The notes under the pieces are model-generated. The model did not search any database. It worked only from the letters and a program-made list of their open reading frames with translations, and was not told the origin of the DNA. From Tahibacter sp042701255 (GTDB lineage Bacteria > Pseudomonadota > Gammaproteobacteria > Xanthomonadales > Rhodanobacteraceae), in contig NZ_CP170554.1 in the NCBI RefSeq assembly GCF_042701255.1, forward strand, positions 372,001-436,000: 64,000 bases of DNA, in the 5' to 3' direction. This document shows, one piece after another, positions 60,213 through 64,000 of this stretch. How positions within the stretch are numbered: position 1 is the stretch's first letter; every line of letters begins with the position of its first letter. A program made the position numbers and the translations under genes.

Positions 60213-60245
60213 AAAAAAAAACCCGCGCGGTCGTCCCGCGCGGGT
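60213..60245 (-). terminator. Terminator of the DUF1232 gene
   Basis: ACCCGCGCGG (60221-60230) pairs with CCGCGCGGGT (60236-60245) around a 5-base loop. The minus strand then reads nine T residues. Confidence 0.92.
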
Positions 60246-60307
60246 GTTGGAAACTTTGCAGGCCCGAGCCGACAGCGGCCCGGAACCCCGGCGGTATCGG
60301 TGCCGGA

Positions 60308-60886
60308 TCAGCCGAACTTGAACAGCGCCGGCTTCCAGGCGCCGCCGCTGCCGCTGTAGGAATCGCGGCGCCGGCGGCGCATGCGGTCCTGCAGTTCCTC
60401 GCGGCGGCCTTCGAGCCACTGTGCGCGCTGCACTTCATGGCTGGCCGGGTCGACGCCGAGGCGCGCCGCTTCAGCATTGCGGAAATCGCAGAAGTCGTCG
60501 TAGGCGTCGAGTTCGTGCTTGAGCTCGCGCACGCACAGCTCGATCATGATCGCGTCGTCGAGGAAGCCGAGCACCGGCACGGTGTCCGGAATCACGTCCT
60601 TGGGATCGGCGAAATAGGTCAGCGCCGACAGCACGCGGTTCTTGTCGTCTTCGGGCAGCGCCCAGCCGGCGTCGTGGACCATCGCGATCATCGCGTCGAG
60701 CTTGGCCAGACGTTCGGCGATGAAGTGCGGAACCTGCACGTTGGCCGAGTCGGCCAGCAGCTTGCGCGCCGCGTCGGTGACCTGCTGCGCCGTGAGGTGC
60801 TTGGTCTCCTCGTGCGCCTTCTTCATGCCGTCGATGAAATGTTGCAGATCGGCGTCGCCGAGTTCGATCGTGATGGTCAGAGACAT
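60308..60886 (-). CDS. YkvA/DUF1232-family protein
   Basis: A 192-residue protein with the DUF1232 core near residues 91-115 (LTYFADPKDVIPDTVPVLGF, DDAIMIELC), whose DPxDxIPD motif defines the family. The N-terminal 60 residues are helical and charged; the C-terminal part is Arg-rich (RREELQDRMRRRRRDS). YkvA-like proteins are small, often membrane-associated, and have no established biochemical role. The ATG at 60886 opens directly into the folded part. It has its own strong terminator, and the next gene upstream is 400 bases away. Confidence 0.85.
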   Translation of the reverse strand: MSLTITIELGDADLQHFIDGMKKAHEETKHLTAQQVTDAARKLLADSANVQVPHFIAERLAKLDAMIAMVHDAGWALPEDDKNRVLSALTYFADPKDVIPDTVPVLGFLDDAIMIELCVRELKHELDAYDDFCDFRNAEAARLGVDPASHEVQRAQWLEGRREELQDRMRRRRRDSYSGSGGAWKPALFKFG

Positions 60887-61283
60887 GGCTGGTCTTCAGC
60901 TAAGCGGGAGACTTCGCAGACTAGCCAGTGCAGGGTCGCGACGTCAATTGAACGTCGACGTCGCGCGCAGGCTTGCCAAACCGGGTCGCGGATGGCGGCC
61001 CGATACCCCGGTAGCGGACCGATGCACCGGGTGACCGGGCGCCCGGGCGGCGGTCGAAGAAGCGGGACCGTCGTCAGGTCGGACGCCGGCGGCCGACAGC
61101 CGCGGCGAAGCCGCATGGCGACGGGAATCCCGCGGCCGGCTCGCGGACTTTCGTGACCGGAACGCGGCGGTTCGCGGTGCGCCGCGCCCTCGGCGGCCTG
61201 TCGTGTTTTCGCGGCGGTTCGAACGTCTTCGCCTCGCGCCGGCGCGGTGCGCCGGCCGTGTCCCGCCGGGCGCGGCGGCCGGC
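60887..61283. other. GC-rich intergenic region
   Basis: 397 bases with no supported gene, RNA or clear terminator. Both neighbours run leftwards, so it contains the DUF1232 promoter and the end of the phospholipase D transcript. It is even richer in GC than the surrounding genes. Confidence 0.4.
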
Positions 61284-63107
61284 CTACAGGATCCCGACCA
61301 GACCGGCACCGAACGCGGTGACGATGCGCGTGTAGATGCTCTTGAGCGGCAGGTTGACGCCGGGGAAGTCGCCGACCGGCTCGTAGCAGTCGTAGAACGC
61401 CGGATCGCTCGGACGCAGCGGCGCGCAGCCGGGCTTGAGCTCGAAGCTCGTCGCATAGCGGAACGGCCAGAAATCGAACAGCGGCAGCGCGGTCGAGAAA
61501 TCGTTGATCGCGTTGTTGATGCGCTCGACCAGCACGGGTCGCGGCCGGCGCGCGATGACCCAGGCGTTCTGCGGTTCGGTGTCGCGCAGTATCGAAGCCC
61601 GCAGCGCGGCGGCGAATGCCGCGTCGTGGATGATGAAGCCCGATTCGGTGTTGTAGTTGTCCGAGCGCGGATCGAAGTTGTGCGAGCCGATCAGGCTGAG
61701 CCGGCCGTCGATGACGATGGACTTCGCATGCAGCCCCATCCGCGGTCCGACCGGTTCCTGTTCGGTCGGCACCGGCGTGAAATCGCTCTGCGGCGGCGGC
61801 TCGCGCCGGCCGGCCAGGGTTTCGTAGCCCTGGATCATCTGCGCGGCATCGCCCGGAAACGGCTTGAATTCGTGGATCTCGAAGCCGAGGTGCTTGATGT
61901 AGCGCTTTTTGTATTTGTGCGACAGCGCGTAGACGTAGAACGCGTCGGTCGCGGCCAGCGAGTTGGTCGAGACGATGACGCGCAGGTCCGGCACGCGTTC
62001 GCGCAGGCCGCGGAATACGCGCCGCGCAGGCCGGCTGATCACCAGATACGGCGTCTGCAGCACGATCTCGTGCTTGGCCGAATCGATCAGCTCGATGATG
62101 TGCCGGGTCAGTTTCTTGTCGGCCGGATTCTCCGGCTCCAGCGGCTTGTTCGGCGAGTCGGAGAAGTAGTCGACCTGCGCGACGCGGAACACCTTGGCGG
62201 CGAAGTGTTCGGCGATCCAGGTCCAGTCGTCGGCCTGGCGCAGGATCGCCGCGACGCGATCGGGGTTCTGCCAGGTCGGCGTGTCCCAGGGCGGCGCCGG
62301 CTCGCGCGTGGCCAGCAGCAGGCGCCGGTTGACGTCCTTGAGCTGCGCCAGCGTGCGCGTGCGCGGATGATTCCAGAACTGGTCGAACGAGTTCTGCATC
62401 TGCCGGCCGGCGACGGTGCCGGTCACGGCGACGTCGCGGTCGCGGTAGTCGAACTCGCTGTCCCAGTCGAAATAGCGGTCTTCGTAGTTGCGCCCGCCGG
62501 CCAGGCCGGTCTCGCCGTCGATCAGCAGCAGCTTGTTGTGCATGCGCTGGTTGAACTGGAAGAAGCAGCACAGCAGGTTGGCGGCGAATTCCAGCGGCTG
62601 GGTCGAAGCCTCGTCGAAGGCCGGGTTGTACAGGCGCAGCTCGAAATTCGCGTGCGCGCGGGCGAGCCGCGCGAGCAGGGTGTAGTCGCCGAGCGAGAAC
62701 AGCTGGTCGGCGATCACGCGCACGTGCACGCCGCGCCGCGCGGCCCTGATCAGCTCGTCGAGGAACAGATAGCCCGCGTCGTCGCCGGCGAAGATGAAGG
62801 TCTGCACTTCGATGCTCTTGCGCGCGCTGCGCACGAGATGCAGGCGCAGCGCCAGCGAGTCGGCGCCGTGGTCGAGCAGGGTCACGAAATGCAGCGGAGC
62901 GCCGGCCTGGGCGCTTTCGCGATAGAGCTCGTGATACGGCGAGTCGGCCGCGCAGCGGTCTTCGCGCGTGCAGCTCAGCGCGTGGTCGCGCTGCTCGGCG
63001 ATGACCGCGTCGGCGCGGCGCACGCGCTCGCGCGACAGGGTCAGCGAGCAGCCGCCGAGCAGGCCGGCGAGCAGCAGCGCAATCAGTAGGGCGCATCCTT
63101 GGCGCAT
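61284..63107 (-). CDS. Phospholipase D-family lipoprotein, cardiolipin synthase C-like
   Basis: A 607-residue protein with a lipoprotein-type signal (MRQGCALLIALLLAGLLGGC, Cys20) and two phospholipase D repeats. The catalytic HxK(x)4D motifs are MHNKLLLIDGETGLAGGRN and LHAKSIVIDGRLSLIGSHN, with the conserved GGRN and GSHNFDPRS. Such proteins (ClsC/YmdC type) form cardiolipin from phosphatidylglycerol and phosphatidylethanolamine. ClsC itself works with the OPGC-related YmdB in E. coli; no such partner is visible here. The start at 63107 has AGGA six bases ahead; an alternative at 63125 adds six residues. It follows the YceI gene by 14 bases. Confidence 0.9.
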   Translation of the reverse strand: MRQGCALLIALLLAGLLGGCSLTLSRERVRRADAVIAEQRDHALSCTREDRCAADSPYHELYRESAQAGAPLHFVTLLDHGADSLALRLHLVRSARKSIEVQTFIFAGDDAGYLFLDELIRAARRGVHVRVIADQLFSLGDYTLLARLARAHANFELRLYNPAFDEASTQPLEFAANLLCCFFQFNQRMHNKLLLIDGETGLAGGRNYEDRYFDWDSEFDYRDRDVAVTGTVAGRQMQNSFDQFWNHPRTRTLAQLKDVNRRLLLATREPAPPWDTPTWQNPDRVAAILRQADDWTWIAEHFAAKVFRVAQVDYFSDSPNKPLEPENPADKKLTRHIIELIDSAKHEIVLQTPYLVISRPARRVFRGLRERVPDLRVIVSTNSLAATDAFYVYALSHKYKKRYIKHLGFEIHEFKPFPGDAAQMIQGYETLAGRREPPPQSDFTPVPTEQEPVGPRMGLHAKSIVIDGRLSLIGSHNFDPRSDNYNTESGFIIHDAAFAAALRASILRDTEPQNAWVIARRPRPVLVERINNAINDFSTALPLFDFWPFRYATSFELKPGCAPLRPSDPAFYDCYEPVGDFPGVNLPLKSIYTRIVTAFGAGLVGIL

Positions 63108-63121
63108 GGGATTCCTGGGAT

Positions 63122-63700
63122 TCATCCGGATTTGGCGGCGACCGCGAGCACGCTCAGGTGCAGGCGCACCTTGTCGGCCAGGGTGGCCCGGCGCGTGCGC
63201 ATGCCGAAGTCGCTGCGTAGAACGATGCCGTCGGCGACGACCGGACAGGTCAGCGCGGCGGCGCCCGGACATTGCGACGGGCGCAGACGCAGGTTCATGG
63301 GACGGGTCACGCCGCGCAGGGTGAGCCGGCCGACGATGTCGCCGCCGAGATCCAGGGTCGCCATCGGAAACGGTTCGGACTCGAATTCGATGCTGGGGTG
63401 GGCCGCCGCGTCGAAGAACTCGCTGGACTTGACCCATTCCTCGTAGCTCGTGCGGCGCATGGAAACGCCGCGTACATCGATGCGCGCGCGCACGCGCAGG
63501 CTGCGTGCGGCGTGGTCGACTTCGACCTCGCCGCTGACCGCGCCGAACCGGCCGCCGATGTCGAACATCCACATCGCGCGCACCTCGAACTCGGCCGAGG
63601 AGCGCAGCGGGTCCAGCGCGACGGGCTCGGCGGTCACCGTTGCCGGCAGACAGGCCGCCAGCAGGACGGCGGCACAGGCTGCGGCGCGTCGCAGGCGCAT
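63122..63700 (-). CDS. YceI-family secreted protein
   Basis: A 192-residue exported protein (MRLRRAAACAAVLLAACLPATVTA signal) with the YceI lipocalin-like beta-barrel: LDPLRSSAEFEVRAMWMFDIGGRF, VSGEVEVDH, HPSIEFESEPF, DIVGRLTLRGVTRPM and RSDFGMRTRRATLADKVRLHL. YceI proteins bind polyisoprenoid-type lipids in the periplasm. The start at 63700 gives the signal peptide. An alternative reading of LLAAC as a lipobox is possible. It is immediately upstream of the PLD-type gene and 14 bases downstream of the SixA gene, all in one direction. Confidence 0.92.
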   Translation of the reverse strand: MRLRRAAACAAVLLAACLPATVTAEPVALDPLRSSAEFEVRAMWMFDIGGRFGAVSGEVEVDHAARSLRVRARIDVRGVSMRRTSYEEWVKSSEFFDAAAHPSIEFESEPFPMATLDLGGDIVGRLTLRGVTRPMNLRLRPSQCPGAAALTCPVVADGIVLRSDFGMRTRRATLADKVRLHLSVLAVAAKSG

Positions 63701-63714
63701 CGTTCCGGCTCCAC

Positions 63715-64000
63715 TCAGGGCGACCAGAACGCCTTGAGGCTGCCGCTGCCGGGTTCTATCTCGCCGCCGATCTCCAGCCAGGCGATGCCGGCCGGCGGCA
63801 TGCCGCGGAACTCTCCGGACTGGCCGGTCGCAAGCAGCGCGACCAGGGTTTCTATGCCGGGGTTGTGGCCGACCAGCAGCACCTGGTCCGCGTCGCGGTG
63901 CTGGTCGAGCAGACCCATGAGGTCGCCGGCCGTGGCTTCGTAGATGGCCGGCTCGTAGCGCGTGTCGGTGTATTCGATGCGCGCGAGCACGCGCTCCAGG
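63715..64000 (-). CDS. sixA: SixA-type phosphohistidine phosphatase (5' end outside window)
   Basis: The C-terminal 94 residues of a histidine-phosphatase-superfamily protein are visible. They contain the second catalytic block VLLVGHNPGIETLVALLA, with His in GHNP, preceded by IYEATAGDLMGLLDQHRDADQ and ending IEPGSGSLKAFWSP. That is the SixA pattern: E. coli SixA dephosphorylates the Hpt domain of ArcB and of the PTS protein NPr. The N-terminal RHG motif lies past the right edge, so the identification rests on one motif. The stop lies 14 bases before YceI. Confidence 0.8.
   Translation of the reverse strand, partial: LERVLARIEYTDTRYEPAIYEATAGDLMGLLDQHRDADQVLLVGHNPGIETLVALLATGQSGEFRGMPPAGIAWLEIGGEIEPGSGSLKAFWSP

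Larger units (their letters stand above)
59892..60307. other. Intergenic region between two converging terminators
   Basis: No gene is supported. The stretch lies between the convergent RDD and DUF1232 genes and contains the terminator of each (59983-60019 on the plus strand and 60213-60245 on the minus strand). The bases between them show nothing I can name. Confidence 0.5.

Noticed and set aside
1..64000. tRNA, rRNA, CRISPR, insertion sequence or prophage genes
   Set aside because: I read all intergenic gaps on both strands and found no cloverleaf with a CCA-ready end, no regularly spaced identical repeats, and no transposase or integrase motifs.

Overview
The window is one continuous stretch of GC-rich bacterial chromosome (long open frames on both strands, third codon positions almost all G or C). 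Gene content points to Gammaproteobacteria, order Lysobacterales (Xanthomonadales), probably near Rhodanobacteraceae. The pointers are glnK, ubiK and comM in one neighbourhood, secB-gpsA, rpmB-rpmG, a DUF4892/OmpA protein, a thymidine kinase without the enterobacterial zinc cysteines, a glyoxylate operon with a divergent LysR regulator, and intergenic GGGAATC-type repeats. This placement is inference from gene content. I found no tRNA, rRNA, CRISPR array, insertion sequence, integrase or prophage gene.

Layout. 1-9.5 kb: plsB (cut by the left edge), a lipoprotein, pyrF with a class-B-type acid phosphatase, rep, tdk, an OmpA protein and mutM. 9.5-13.1 kb: an ABC-2 exporter-like cassette (ATPase, permease, GldG-like protein, DUF4340 protein) whose genes overlap by 1-4 bases and run into mutM. 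13.3-22 kb: a fatty-acid desaturase, two uncharacterised envelope proteins, rpmG/rpmB, secB-gpsA, a secreted M1 aminopeptidase and ubiE. 22-28 kb: a periplasmic protein, a DUF971 protein and its partner, then aceB-aceA (glyoxylate shunt) with a divergent LysR gene. The 123-base aceB/lysR spacer holds a perfect palindrome at about -64 of a good aceB promoter.

28-37 kb: an orphan MotA/ExbB plus MotB/OmpA stator-like pair (the second gene frameshifted), tatD, a secreted protein, and a 1350-residue multi-pass membrane protein with patatin-type phospholipase motifs. The last is the most unusual gene here. 37-44 kb: comM, a secreted Cys-rich protein, a non-coding tract with three 108-base tandem repeats, ubiK, a VOC protein with an AraC-type regulator, then glnK translationally coupled to a zinc-ribbon membrane protein. 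44.8-54.7 kb: a hybrid histidine kinase and a response-regulator/EAL protein, overlapping and divergent from gltB-gltD. With glnK this makes a nitrogen-assimilation neighbourhood with signalling genes beside it. 54.7-64 kb: two envelope proteins, a 2-oxoglutarate/iron oxygenase (frameshifted), a thiolase, an RDD membrane protein, a DUF1232 protein, a phospholipase D-type cardiolipin synthase with a YceI protein, and a partial SixA phosphatase.

A caution runs through the window. At least three genes (28396, 39922, 56962) are disrupted by single-base length differences in C/G runs, and the comM linker shows a codon signature of two compensating shifts. Either the assembly carries homopolymer indels or these loci are decaying, so exact C-termini there should not be trusted.
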